From positions 82,366 to 146,365 of the forward strand of contig CAIWCC010000099.1 in assembly GCA_903911085.1 (NCBI GenBank): a stretch of DNA of 64,000 bases. The letters are read 5' to 3'. Every line of letters starts with the position of its first letter. Within the stretch, counting starts at the first letter, position 1. The stretch comes from an uncultured Bacteroidales bacterium. Its GTDB lineage: Bacteria; Bacteroidota; Bacteroidia; Bacteroidales; Paludibacteraceae. Both the position numbers and the translations under genes were made by a program. The notes under the pieces are model-generated. The model made no database searches. It worked only from the letters and a program-made list of their open reading frames with translations, and had not been told where the DNA came from. Positions 27,675-36,154 of the stretch are shown piece after piece.

Positions 27675-30600
27675 TTAAAACGAAATATTAACACCTGCAT
27701 TCATAATTCTCAAAGTAGGATAAGTCGGACGACTACTAGTTTGAGTTTCTGGATCAGCAAATTTCAAGTAATCGAATGTAAGCAAGTTGTATGCATTTGC
27801 AAAAATCCGAAACTGGGACATTCCTAACTGCTTCATAAATGGAAATTTAATTGACTGTGAAATTTCAATTGTTTTTAATCGGAAATAACTTGCATCTTTC
27901 AACCATAAATCCGAATTTGTACCATAGTTGTTCGCTTTTGAGTCGAACGAAGGCCGTGGTAAAGTAGCAGTTGATGCAGTTTCTGGCGTCCACCTATTAT
28001 CGTATTGCATTTGCATCAACGATCGGTTATTTGTATCGCCCAAAGGAGTTCTGAATGTTTCTTCAAGTAAGCGTGAAGTCATAGTAGCTCCAACCCATAA
28101 CATGCTGAATGAAAAACCTTTGTAGTTGAATCCAAGTGTTATTCCACCATTTAACGAAGGATAGTTTGGTTTTCCAATGGCAGTGTCATCATTACCATCA
28201 ATTATACCGTCATCGTTTAAATCACGATAAACGCAATCGCCGGGTTTTAATGTGCCTGGATGTTTTGCAATTGCTTTGCCATTATCGGTCATTCCATCGT
28301 AATAAAAACCAATAAATTCTTTTCCGAAATTTTGCCCAACTTGTTTTCCTGTTCTCCATTGATATTCATACGGAGATAAGACTTCATCTTGATACACAAT
28401 ATTGTTTTTTGTATAAGATAAATTTAGATTAATAAAATAATCAAATTTGTTGATTTTATCTCTCCATTTGAGTGTGATTTCCGATCCATCATTGTTCACC
28501 TGACCCAAATTCAACACAGGAAGACTCATTGCATGGTAGGCAGGGTCTGAATTGCGACTAGCCAAAATTCCAACCCGATGTTCGAAAAATACATCTAAAT
28601 TGATTGCAAGCCTGTTTTTTAAGAATGAGACATCAAGTCCATAATTTTGCTTATAGGACGTTTCCCATGTTATAATTGGATTGCCAATTTTTCCTTCGGC
28701 CATTCCGGCTAAATTTGATGTTACATTCACACCAAAATTATAACCTGTAGATCCCACATAACTATCTGGTAAGTATAAAAATCGGTAACTACCTATAGCT
28801 CTATCGTTTCCTACCACACCATAAGAAACTCTCAGTTTTAATAAGTCAATAAATTTCTGATTTTTCATGAATTTTTCTTCAGAAAGTATCCAACCACCAG
28901 ACACTGATGGGAAAAGACCAAAGCGTAATTTCGGATCGTTCGGAAAGTTTTCTGAACCATTATATCCCATGTTTACATCTAGCATGTATCGAGTTTTATA
29001 ATCGTAAGTCAACCGGCCAACTAATCCTACATAACCAGTTGGAATTTCGGTGTACGATGCTGGATAATAGCTTCTTGACTGATTGTACAAAAGCAGTCCA
29101 GTGAAATGATGATTTCCAAAATTTCGGGCATAATCTAAACTTGCTTCAGTGTACCAGTTTCGCGATTTCGAAAAACTTTCGCCATATCCCAATACTCCTT
29201 CATCGCCGTTTTTTACATATACTACATCATTCATTTCGGATAAAGGCACATTTTTTAGCCAAGTTATATCCTTTTTTAACCATGGAGTATAACTTTCAAT
29301 AGAGGTTGATCTTTGTTTGGCGTGATTATAAATACTATTGTATGCGCCTTTAATTCTCAAAGAAAGTCCCTTGGTTACAAAGTCCAATTTTTGTTTCAGT
29401 TCAACGTCGATATTCAAATCATTACGTGTTGTATTATCAAATCCTTTGCCATAGTAAGAGCTAAGCCCATCGTTTCCCGACAAGGGATTGTATAAACTAT
29501 TATTTGTAATCCACCTTCCATCTACAATACCTGCGCCCAAAAGTGGTGTAGCCCAATAAATATAACGGAACAATTGTGTTTGGTCATCTACACGCGGTTG
29601 ATTACGTTCTTCAAGACGACCACCCAAATTAATTTTCATCGTAGTAGTGGTAGAAAAGTCAATGTCCAAATTGGTACGATAATTATATCTTTTAAAGTAA
29701 TAGTTACCATTATACCGTTCGTCGTAATTTTTGAACAAACCATCTTGACTTAATGATCCAAGTGACGTAAAATAACGTACTCGTTTTGTACCACCCGAAA
29801 TATTTATATTGGTTTGACTTTGTGGTGCTGTAGCTTTAAAAAGCATTTTCATCCAATCTACATCAGGATATAGTAATGGATTGCTGCCAGTGCGGTATGC
29901 TTCTCTGGCATCATTTGTAAATACTGGACTTTTTCCATCGTTTTTTAGAGATTCCTCATAAAAGTTAACCCATTCGTTTGCATTGGCCTGATCTACCATG
30001 CGTGTAGGCTCTTGTGTGCCGTAAGAACTTGTTATACTAACTTTGGCTTTCCCTTCAGAACCTCTTCTTGTAGTTACTAAAATTACACCATTAGCTCCTC
30101 TTACACCAAAAACGGCTGTGGCTGATGCATCTTTTAATACGCTCACACTTTCAATTTCATTTGGATCCAGATTGAAAAAACTTCTTTCTACTCCATCTAC
30201 CAAAATTAATGGTGTAGAGTTGGCGGTGCTTAATGAGCCAATACCACGAACGTAAATTTCGGGATTATCTGCTCCTGGCTGACCAGAATACTGAATGGAT
30301 GACACACCACTCAAATTTCCGGCTAAGATATTGCCCACATTTGGTGATGGTGATTTGAGCAAATCGGCTGTGCCTATCGATACTACAGCGCCTGTCATTG
30401 TCACTTTTTTCTTCTGACCATAACCGATAACTTGTACTTCCGACAAATTTTGCACATCTTCTTGTAGCTCGATACTAACAATTTGCTGACCTTTGAGCTT
30501 CACTTCTTTTGGTACATAACCTAAGTAAGTAATTAAAAGGACTGAGCCTTCTTTGTTGGGTTTAATAATGAAATTTCCATCAACATTGGTAAGAGTTCCA

Positions 30601-30758
30601 ATTGTTGTTCCCTTCAATACAACATTTACCCCAACTAAAGGAGTGCCAGATGTATCTACAACTTTTCCTTTTATACTTTGAAGATCCTGTGCTATTACAG
30701 ACATCGAAAAAAAGATAGTTAGAAAACTTGTGATTAAGTAATAAGTTTTACATTTCAT
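27675..30758 (-). CDS. susC: SusC-like TonB-dependent outer-membrane transporter (first pair)
   Basis: The 1027-aa protein has a signal peptide (ending SVIA), a carboxypeptidase-like domain (IKGKVVDTSGTPLVGVNVVLKG), the TonB-box-proximal linker SEVQVIGYGQKKKVTMTGAV, a plug (YVRGIGSLSTANSTPLILVDG, VSVLKDASATAVFGVRGANG) and a 22-strand-type barrel ending MNAGVNISF. It is first in the PUL operon, behind a promoter-like box at 30900. It imports oligosaccharides together with the SusD at 25782. All expected parts are present. Confidence 0.95.
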   Translation of the reverse strand: MKCKTYYLITSFLTIFFSMSVIAQDLQSIKGKVVDTSGTPLVGVNVVLKGTTIGTLTNVDGNFIIKPNKEGSVLLITYLGYVPKEVKLKGQQIVSIELQEDVQNLSEVQVIGYGQKKKVTMTGAVVSIGTADLLKSPSPNVGNILAGNLSGVSSIQYSGQPGADNPEIYVRGIGSLSTANSTPLILVDGVERSFFNLDPNEIESVSVLKDASATAVFGVRGANGVILVTTRRGSEGKAKVSITSSYGTQEPTRMVDQANANEWVNFYEESLKNDGKSPVFTNDAREAYRTGSNPLLYPDVDWMKMLFKATAPQSQTNINISGGTKRVRYFTSLGSLSQDGLFKNYDERYNGNYYFKRYNYRTNLDIDFSTTTTMKINLGGRLEERNQPRVDDQTQLFRYIYWATPLLGAGIVDGRWITNNSLYNPLSGNDGLSSYYGKGFDNTTRNDLNIDVELKQKLDFVTKGLSLRIKGAYNSIYNHAKQRSTSIESYTPWLKKDITWLKNVPLSEMNDVVYVKNGDEGVLGYGESFSKSRNWYTEASLDYARNFGNHHFTGLLLYNQSRSYYPASYTEIPTGYVGLVGRLTYDYKTRYMLDVNMGYNGSENFPNDPKLRFGLFPSVSGGWILSEEKFMKNQKFIDLLKLRVSYGVVGNDRAIGSYRFLYLPDSYVGSTGYNFGVNVTSNLAGMAEGKIGNPIITWETSYKQNYGLDVSFLKNRLAINLDVFFEHRVGILASRNSDPAYHAMSLPVLNLGQVNNDGSEITLKWRDKINKFDYFINLNLSYTKNNIVYQDEVLSPYEYQWRTGKQVGQNFGKEFIGFYYDGMTDNGKAIAKHPGTLKPGDCVYRDLNDDGIIDGNDDTAIGKPNYPSLNGGITLGFNYKGFSFSMLWVGATMTSRLLEETFRTPLGDTNNRSLMQMQYDNRWTPETASTATLPRPSFDSKANNYGTNSDLWLKDASYFRLKTIEISQSIKFPFMKQLGMSQFRIFANAYNLLTFDYLKFADPETQTSSRPTYPTLRIMNAGVNISF

Positions 30759-30899
30759 AAGCTATACAAATTGATGTTTGTGATTATCGTTTAATATTTG
30801 ATATAAGAATTCTGATTTCTATATTTATCAATATGTGGTGAAATTAAGGAAAGTGTTGTGTTTTCATTTTTTTTAAGTTTGAATTAAAATTTCTGTTTG

Positions 30900-30907
30900 C
30901 AAAAATA
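30900..30907 (-). promoter_or_regulatory. Putative -7 box of the SusCD/GH116/GH30 operon
   Basis: The minus strand reads TATTTTTGC, with an upstream TTTG 23 bp away, slightly wider than the usual 19-21. It lies about 140 bp upstream of the first SusC. The 30759-31157 gap shows no gene, hairpin terminator or repeat beyond this. Confidence 0.55.
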
Positions 30908-31157
30908 GACTTTAGAATAAGAAATAAAGTCAAATATATATCCAAAAACGTTTAATTTAGGTTCAACCAGATAATAGTTATGTAACTCTGGAATTTCTTT
31001 AATTGTTTATCCAAACAATTTCTCATAGAGCACGATTCCAAGTAGGACTGTTTGAATCAATCACATGTGTATTATCAAGCGTACTACTATTCTCAATATC
31101 AGGGTATTGATTGTTTTAAACCGATTGTAATCTATAGCTATATAAACCTTTTTTGAT

Positions 31158-32654
31158 TTATTTAAAATCGATGATGTTTATTTCATAAATAGAAGGTGGG
31201 GCAGACGCCTGAGTTACTTTTAGTCGCACTTTAGATGTTTGATAATAAATGGGGAACCGTATAACTTTACAATCTCCTAACGGACGATTATCGGTATAAA
31301 TAGTTTGCCAACATTCGTTTTTCCAAATATCAATATTGTACGATTGAATGCGATTAAATCTATAATTCGAAAAAATATCATTGGCAATTGTTGACTTTTT
31401 GACGTCTTGGTATTCGAAGATGGTAATTTTATTAAATCGATCTTTATTATTCAAATCAATAATTAATTCGGGTAATGTGTCAGAAGCTGCCCAACGTGTT
31501 TCCATTCCACCATCTACTGCAAGTTGCGACCCAAATTGCGACTGTTTATTCTCAAGCACAGAACTTGTAGAAGTTTTGGCTTTCAATGAAATAAACCGTC
31601 CATTTTTAGGAAGTGGTTTATCTTTTTTAATCCCTAGTCGTTGTCCCAAAGCAATTACAGCATTTGCCTCATTTTCTCTTATTCTACCAGTATTGTCAGG
31701 TGGAACATTGATAACCAACATGTTGTCATTGTCGGTGCACCAATAAAAAAGTTCGTCAAGTTCGTCGGATTCTCGTACCAAACGTGGAACTGATTTTTGA
31801 AACCAAGTCCACTCACGGCTCAGGCATAAGGTGTGTTCGTAGGGCAAATAGTACGATTTTCCATTATGCAAATACTGTTTTTTGTCGAATTTATTAGCAA
31901 TTTTAGGATCCCAAAGTCGGAAGTCGCTTGGAAAATATTGGAAAAAATATTTATTATCTACTGTCATGGAATCAGGATGTGTAAAATTGCGTTTCCCTTC
32001 AGCATTTACAATAGTATGATTTACCGAAACGGCACAATTTGGTTGAAGTTTTTTTACCAAACTATAAACTTGGTCTATTCCCCATTCTCCAGGTTTGCGT
32101 TTCCAACCACCATCGAGCCACAATTCACAGACTGGACCGTAATTAGTAAAAAGTTCGGTCAATTGATTCTGCATAAACTGAATATATTTTTGTGGATCTT
32201 TGTCATTAAAAGTAGGTTCGTGCCTGTCCCACAACGAATAATAAACAGCAAACTCCAATCCATATTTTTTGCATGCTTTTGAAACTTCGGCCACAATGTC
32301 TGTTTTGACTTTTGTAGACGCTACATCATAATCGGTATATTTGCTATTCCACAAGCAAAAGCCGTCGTGATGTTTGGTTGTAAGTAAAACATACCGAAAC
32401 CCAGCATCGCGTGCCACTCGCACCCATTGGTCGCAGTCTAATTTAGTAGGATTGTATTTGTCAACCGAAATTGTTCCATCAGACCATTCATCGCCCGAAA
32501 AAGTATTGATACCAAAATGCATAAACATCCCATAAGCACGCTTTATTTGTAGCTGCTGCGTTTTATTAGGTATATTGGAAGGCGAAATTTGCTGAGCAAA
32601 AGCCATATCTATTGAAGAAAAGAAAAGGACTAAAAAAATGGCTGTAAGTTTCAT
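31158..32654 (-). CDS. GH29 alpha-L-fucosidase
   Basis: The 498-aa protein has a signal peptide (ending MAFAQQ). Its GH29 barrel has MFMHFGINTF, RYVLLTTKHHDGFCLW and VCELWLDGGWK, where D near 178 is the expected nucleophile. The C-terminal 150 residues form a discoidin/F5/8-like domain (GMETRWAASD). Length and C-terminal domain fit subfamily B-type enzymes, which cleave alpha-1,3/1,4-fucose rather than aryl fucosides. Soluble periplasmic or secreted location is predicted. It is monocistronic by position: about 400 bp to the next SusC and a MITE upstream. Confidence 0.92.
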   Translation of the reverse strand: MKLTAIFLVLFFSSIDMAFAQQISPSNIPNKTQQLQIKRAYGMFMHFGINTFSGDEWSDGTISVDKYNPTKLDCDQWVRVARDAGFRYVLLTTKHHDGFCLWNSKYTDYDVASTKVKTDIVAEVSKACKKYGLEFAVYYSLWDRHEPTFNDKDPQKYIQFMQNQLTELFTNYGPVCELWLDGGWKRKPGEWGIDQVYSLVKKLQPNCAVSVNHTIVNAEGKRNFTHPDSMTVDNKYFFQYFPSDFRLWDPKIANKFDKKQYLHNGKSYYLPYEHTLCLSREWTWFQKSVPRLVRESDELDELFYWCTDNDNMLVINVPPDNTGRIRENEANAVIALGQRLGIKKDKPLPKNGRFISLKAKTSTSSVLENKQSQFGSQLAVDGGMETRWAASDTLPELIIDLNNKDRFNKITIFEYQDVKKSTIANDIFSNYRFNRIQSYNIDIWKNECWQTIYTDNRPLGDCKVIRFPIYYQTSKVRLKVTQASAPPSIYEINIIDFK

Positions 32655-32703
32655 ATAAATTGATTTTTTTCTTTAAATATTCTATTATGGGGAAAATATA
32701 GAG

Positions 32704-32711
32704 CAAAAGTA
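32704..32711 (-). promoter_or_regulatory. Putative -7 box for the GH29 gene
   Basis: The minus strand reads TACTTTTGC, matching TAnnTTTGY, about 50 bp upstream of the fucosidase ATG. A convincing -33 element was not found. Confidence 0.45.
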
Positions 32712-32793
32712 ATTCAACATGCAAATACAGAGGTAGACATATTATTCAAAAAGGAATGGAGATTGACCAAATAACTGAATGATAAAATATATA

Positions 32794-33036
32794 AAGGATG
32801 ACTGATAAACATTTTATATAATTGCTGTAAGTCTATATACAGCAAGACTTGCTATAATGTCGCCCCGAATGGGCTTAGGTTTTGTGGTTTGAATTTTTTC
32901 TACCATAATTTCGCTGCGATGCAGCTAAATATTTAGTCACATCGGGACGAAATTATGGTAGTCAATAAGTTACAAGTTTTACCAGAGCTCCTTAGGAGCG
33001 ACACTATTTTTTCTTTTGTTTTTACCAGACAACAAT
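32794..33036. mobile_element. MITE-like element, copy 2 (inverted relative to copy 1)
   Basis: The about 243-bp element is very similar to the reverse complement of copy 1 over its whole length, including the palindromes CTCCTTAGGAG-like, GCTGCGATGCAGC and CCCCGAATGGG. The right terminus (TTTACCAGACAACAAT) keeps 15 of 16 bases; the left terminus is degraded (GACTGATAAAC). It lies just downstream of the BNR gene and upstream of GH29. Confidence 0.72.
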
Positions 33037-33159
33037 AATTTTAATTATTTCAATGCTCCTAATATTTAATGGAATGTCAATTTTGATAAGTCGTTTTTCT
33101 TGAGTAGAATTTGGATTTGTAAATGACTGATTATCAAGTTTGATACTGTAGCTAATAAA
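33037..33159 (-). pseudogene. Possible in-frame C-terminal remnant after the BNR gene stop
   Basis: Reading on past the TAA of the BNR gene in the same frame gives about 41 codons of protein-like sequence (SYSIKLDNQSF, EKRLIKIDIPLN). The next stop lies inside the terminal repeat of the MITE. This may be the decayed end of a longer ancestral protein cut by the insertion. AT-rich chance readthrough is the alternative. Confidence 0.3.
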
Positions 33160-34335
33160 TTATTTTCTGAAGTCTTTTATTCTGTGAAAAGTGATCATGT
33201 TTGCATTGTGTTGATTATCAGCACCACCCATACCGTCGTCGTAGGCAGTTCGTGAAAGTGCAATAATATCATTTCCATCAAACTGCCAATCGAGGTACTG
33301 AAACCCATGATAAGCTACATCTTTGTGTTGCAATACAATACGATGTATGTTCCAGTTCCGCAAATCTGATGACCAGCTCAATGCCTGTGTGTTTCGTGTA
33401 CGTTCCGCATTTCCTCCCTTAAACTCGTCTGGCACATAATTGCTTAGCATCCAATACTTTTTAGATGTCTTATCGTAACGAATTGTGAATTTTTTGCAAC
33501 CGCCAGGAAGGTTTATAAAGTCCTTTTCAGGATTGAATGAAGCGGTTTTTCCATCGTCAGAAATGTGTACCAGAGCTGCTTTTTCGCCATCCTTTTCACG
33601 GTAATCCACCCGTAAGACATTGACAATTTTACCATCGGGCGATACCACAGCATTACCTTCGAGCCATCCGCCAAATTTCCCGTTCAAATAAGTTGAATCG
33701 TATGGCAGACGGGTTGAGAATGTCCAATTGGATGATTTTAATAAGTCAGCATTTATTGGTGCAGAAAGCATGAATGTACGAAACATTTTACCCCAAACAT
33801 GATTTGCTCGGCTACAATCTTCCATAGCTCTCCAAATTCTGCCGTTGTGAACAACTACGGGAACAGGTCCACAGTGAAATGGTTCGTCTATTGCCAACAA
33901 TCCATTATTAGTATCGGTAGGTTCTGTCCAAGTTAATCCACCATCATCTGATTTGCGAATCGAAATATTTCCTTCACTTTTAGTAGTTCCAATGATATAT
34001 AGCTTTCTATTCAATACAAATAGATTAGACCAATACTGATGATTTAAGTTGGCTATATGCTTCCATGTTTTGCCTTTGTTTTTTGAGATGTGAATTTTGG
34101 TCATCGGCTCTAGCTTTTTAGCCACCGAAACACCAAATATATCATGAGAAGCTACATAATTGCCATTAGGAAGTATACAAATACTGGGTGAACCTAAAAA
34201 AATGTTACTAATTTTGGGAGAATGTGCCAAAACAATTCCACCTGTTTCGGTATGAAATCTTTTAAAGTCGGGTTGAGCATTTGTTAATGTAATTTGCAAG
34301 CAAAGAAATGTCAAGATGATAAAAGTATTTCTCAT
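33160..34335 (-). CDS. BNR/Asp-box sialidase-like exo-glycosidase
   Basis: The track starts at 34359, but the ATG at 34335 gives a cleaner signal peptide (MRNTFIILTFLCLQITLTNAQ). The mature 370 residues form a predicted beta-propeller with Asp-box motifs (SKNKGKTWKH, SDDGGLTWTEP) and an early GSPSICILPNGNYVASHD block as in sialidase-superfamily proteins. The classical FRIP arginine motif was not found, so the substrate may not be sialic acid. The gene is bracketed by MITE copies 2 and 3. The function call is to superfamily level only. Confidence 0.7.
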   Translation of the reverse strand: MRNTFIILTFLCLQITLTNAQPDFKRFHTETGGIVLAHSPKISNIFLGSPSICILPNGNYVASHDIFGVSVAKKLEPMTKIHISKNKGKTWKHIANLNHQYWSNLFVLNRKLYIIGTTKSEGNISIRKSDDGGLTWTEPTDTNNGLLAIDEPFHCGPVPVVVHNGRIWRAMEDCSRANHVWGKMFRTFMLSAPINADLLKSSNWTFSTRLPYDSTYLNGKFGGWLEGNAVVSPDGKIVNVLRVDYREKDGEKAALVHISDDGKTASFNPEKDFINLPGGCKKFTIRYDKTSKKYWMLSNYVPDEFKGGNAERTRNTQALSWSSDLRNWNIHRIVLQHKDVAYHGFQYLDWQFDGNDIIALSRTAYDDGMGGADNQHNANMITFHRIKDFRK

Positions 34336-34367
34336 TAGTATTCTATTTTGATTAATCAAATGTGAAT

Positions 34368-34562
34368 ATTGATGTCCGATAAAAAGAGAATATAAAATAA
34401 TGTCGCCCCGATTTAAATTGCTAACAATTTTAATTCATTGACTACCATAATATCGCTTCTCCGAAGATATTTATAAAAAGCCCCATTCGGAGCGAAATTA
34501 TCTCAAAGCATTATTGGAAGCGGTTTTTCTGAGGTAAAATAAAAAGTTTATCGGACAACAAT
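34368..34562. mobile_element. MITE-like element, copy 3 (shortened)
   Basis: The 195-bp element has termini ATTGATGTCCGATAAA and TTTATCGGACAACAAT, complementary at 15 of 16 positions. The interior is a shortened, diverged version of copies 1 and 2 (GTCGCCCCG, TGACTACCATAATATCGC, GCCCCATTCGGAGCG). It lies between the BNR gene start and the GH43 gene end. Confidence 0.68.
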
Positions 34563-34651
34563 ATAAATTAAATTTTTTTATCGATGACTTTTGCTAAGCT
34601 TATTAAGTTGTCAAATGCCTTTTTTCGACAAGTATCAAACTTTCTAATTTT

Positions 34652-35770
34652 TTACAATGCACTCCACTCGTTATACCAACGCAAAACAGGTATTCCATTC
34701 TCAAAAGTAATTGGCAACCAAATATACCTTCCATCAATTGGTGTTTTGGGAGTCCAGCGATCGGCCATAAATACATAAGTATCTTTTTTTCCTTCAATTT
34801 TTAGAATGTAAGTGCCTTGAGATTTGAATGTTAAATTGGAGTCGGCGCCAACGCAAGGATTTCCAAGTTCTTTCCATTCTCCAAAGAGACTATCGGCAAC
34901 AGCCATTCGTGCAGCGTTGGGTGTCCATCCCGTACAATCGGAGGTTATTAAATAATACTTTCCGTCTTTTTTCAAAATGGTTGGTGCTTCATTGTGTTTA
35001 CCTGCTAAAATTCTAACATATCGTCCTGTGTGGCTCATATAATCGTCGGCTAATTCAGCTATCTGAATTGTTTGATTATCTTCCGAGGAATAGATATGAT
35101 ATGCTTTGCCATCATCATCCACATAAATTGTCATATCGCGTGACATTTGTCCACCAGCTAAATCGCGACGTACAAACAGACCATTTTCTACTGCCGAAAT
35201 CCATTCGGGTGTCCACGATTTTGGGAAATTGGCAACGGTAATTTGAGAGTTTTTTTGTTCGTCAGTAATATTTAATGGTAATTTCCCTGCATTTGGACGG
35301 TATGAGCGTATGTATTTGAAAATTCCTGTTGGGCTATCGCTTACAGCTAAACCAACTCTGGCTGCTTTATAACCTTTCCCTTTTAATTCTAGATGAAACC
35401 AAAGTACATATTTTTTTGTTTTTTGGTTATATACTACTTTTGGCCGTTCCATTATGCAACCTTTAGTAATATCCGACGAATCGTTATTAGTAACTACTGG
35501 TAGTGCTACTCTTTCAAATTTCCAATTTACTAAGTCGCGTGACGAATAACAATTTATACCAACATTTGCTTCATTTGAATTTTCATCTTTGTGTTCACCA
35601 TACCAATAGTAAATTCCATTGTTGAATAATATTCCGCCCCCATGAGCATTTATATGTAAACCTCTGTCATCCTTCCATATTTCACCAGGCATTATTTTTT
35701 TTGTAATTTGATTTGCTGAGCATGACAACAATGTTAATGTTAGCATGATAAATACATAATTTGTTCTCAT
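34652..35770 (-). CDS. GH43-type glycosidase lipoprotein
   Basis: The 372-aa protein has a lipobox (LTLTLLSCSANQ, cysteine near 17). The five-bladed propeller family is indicated by INAHGGGILFNNGIYYWYGEHK, GCIMERPKVVYN and EAPTILKKDGKYYLITSDCTGWTPN, the last giving a plausible catalytic glutamate. This form resembles GH43 members related to exo-beta-1,3-galactanase rather than arabinofuranosidases. It would act on a glycan side chain or galactan at the cell envelope. A -7 box lies at 35915. Subfamily is uncertain. Confidence 0.8.
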   Translation of the reverse strand: MRTNYVFIMLTLTLLSCSANQITKKIMPGEIWKDDRGLHINAHGGGILFNNGIYYWYGEHKDENSNEANVGINCYSSRDLVNWKFERVALPVVTNNDSSDITKGCIMERPKVVYNQKTKKYVLWFHLELKGKGYKAARVGLAVSDSPTGIFKYIRSYRPNAGKLPLNITDEQKNSQITVANFPKSWTPEWISAVENGLFVRRDLAGGQMSRDMTIYVDDDGKAYHIYSSEDNQTIQIAELADDYMSHTGRYVRILAGKHNEAPTILKKDGKYYLITSDCTGWTPNAARMAVADSLFGEWKELGNPCVGADSNLTFKSQGTYILKIEGKKDTYVFMADRWTPKTPIDGRYIWLPITFENGIPVLRWYNEWSAL

Positions 35771-35914
35771 TTTTATAAATTGTTTATGTGTAAATATTTT
35801 TATTCAATTGTGCTTAAATATCGAAGAATTTTAGGAGTTTAAAATTTATTGTACTCCTTTCTAAATCTAGTTGATTATTGATGAGATGCTGTTTTTTGAT
35901 AAAAAATAACTATG

Positions 35915-35922
35915 CAAAAATA
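35915..35922 (-). promoter_or_regulatory. Putative -7 box for the GH43 gene
   Basis: The minus strand reads TATTTTTGC, about 150 bp upstream of the GH43 ATG, between that gene and the sulfatase terminator. This placement supports a separate GH43 transcript. Confidence 0.5.
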
Positions 35923-36031
35923 TATATTCATATTGAAGTGAATATCTGTTTAAAGTTCAAATATCTTTAATTATAGTTCAATAATTGATAGGAATGCCTA
36001 TAATGCACGATTCTGTTATTGTAAATATCAA

Positions 36032-36072
36032 AAAAAAGCTGATTCGATATATGTTTTCGAATCAGCTTTTTT
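36032..36072 (-). terminator. Intrinsic terminator after the sulfatase gene
   Basis: Perfect 16-bp arms (AAAAAAGCTGATTCGA and TCGAATCAGCTTTTTT) with a 9-base loop. The A/T-rich stem ends give T-runs on either strand, so it could act in both directions. It separates the GH2-sulfatase operon from GH43. Confidence 0.85.
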
Positions 36073-36154
36073 AATTCTTAAGCAATGTATTTTAATATTT
36101 CATTTATGTATAAGTAACAAAATGAGTAGATGTTTGAATTGTATTTTTTGAGAT

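Noticed and set aside
31833-32282. 149-aa plus-strand ORF
   Set aside because: Antisense shadow of the GH29 catalytic domain, cysteine- and aromatic-rich without family resemblance.
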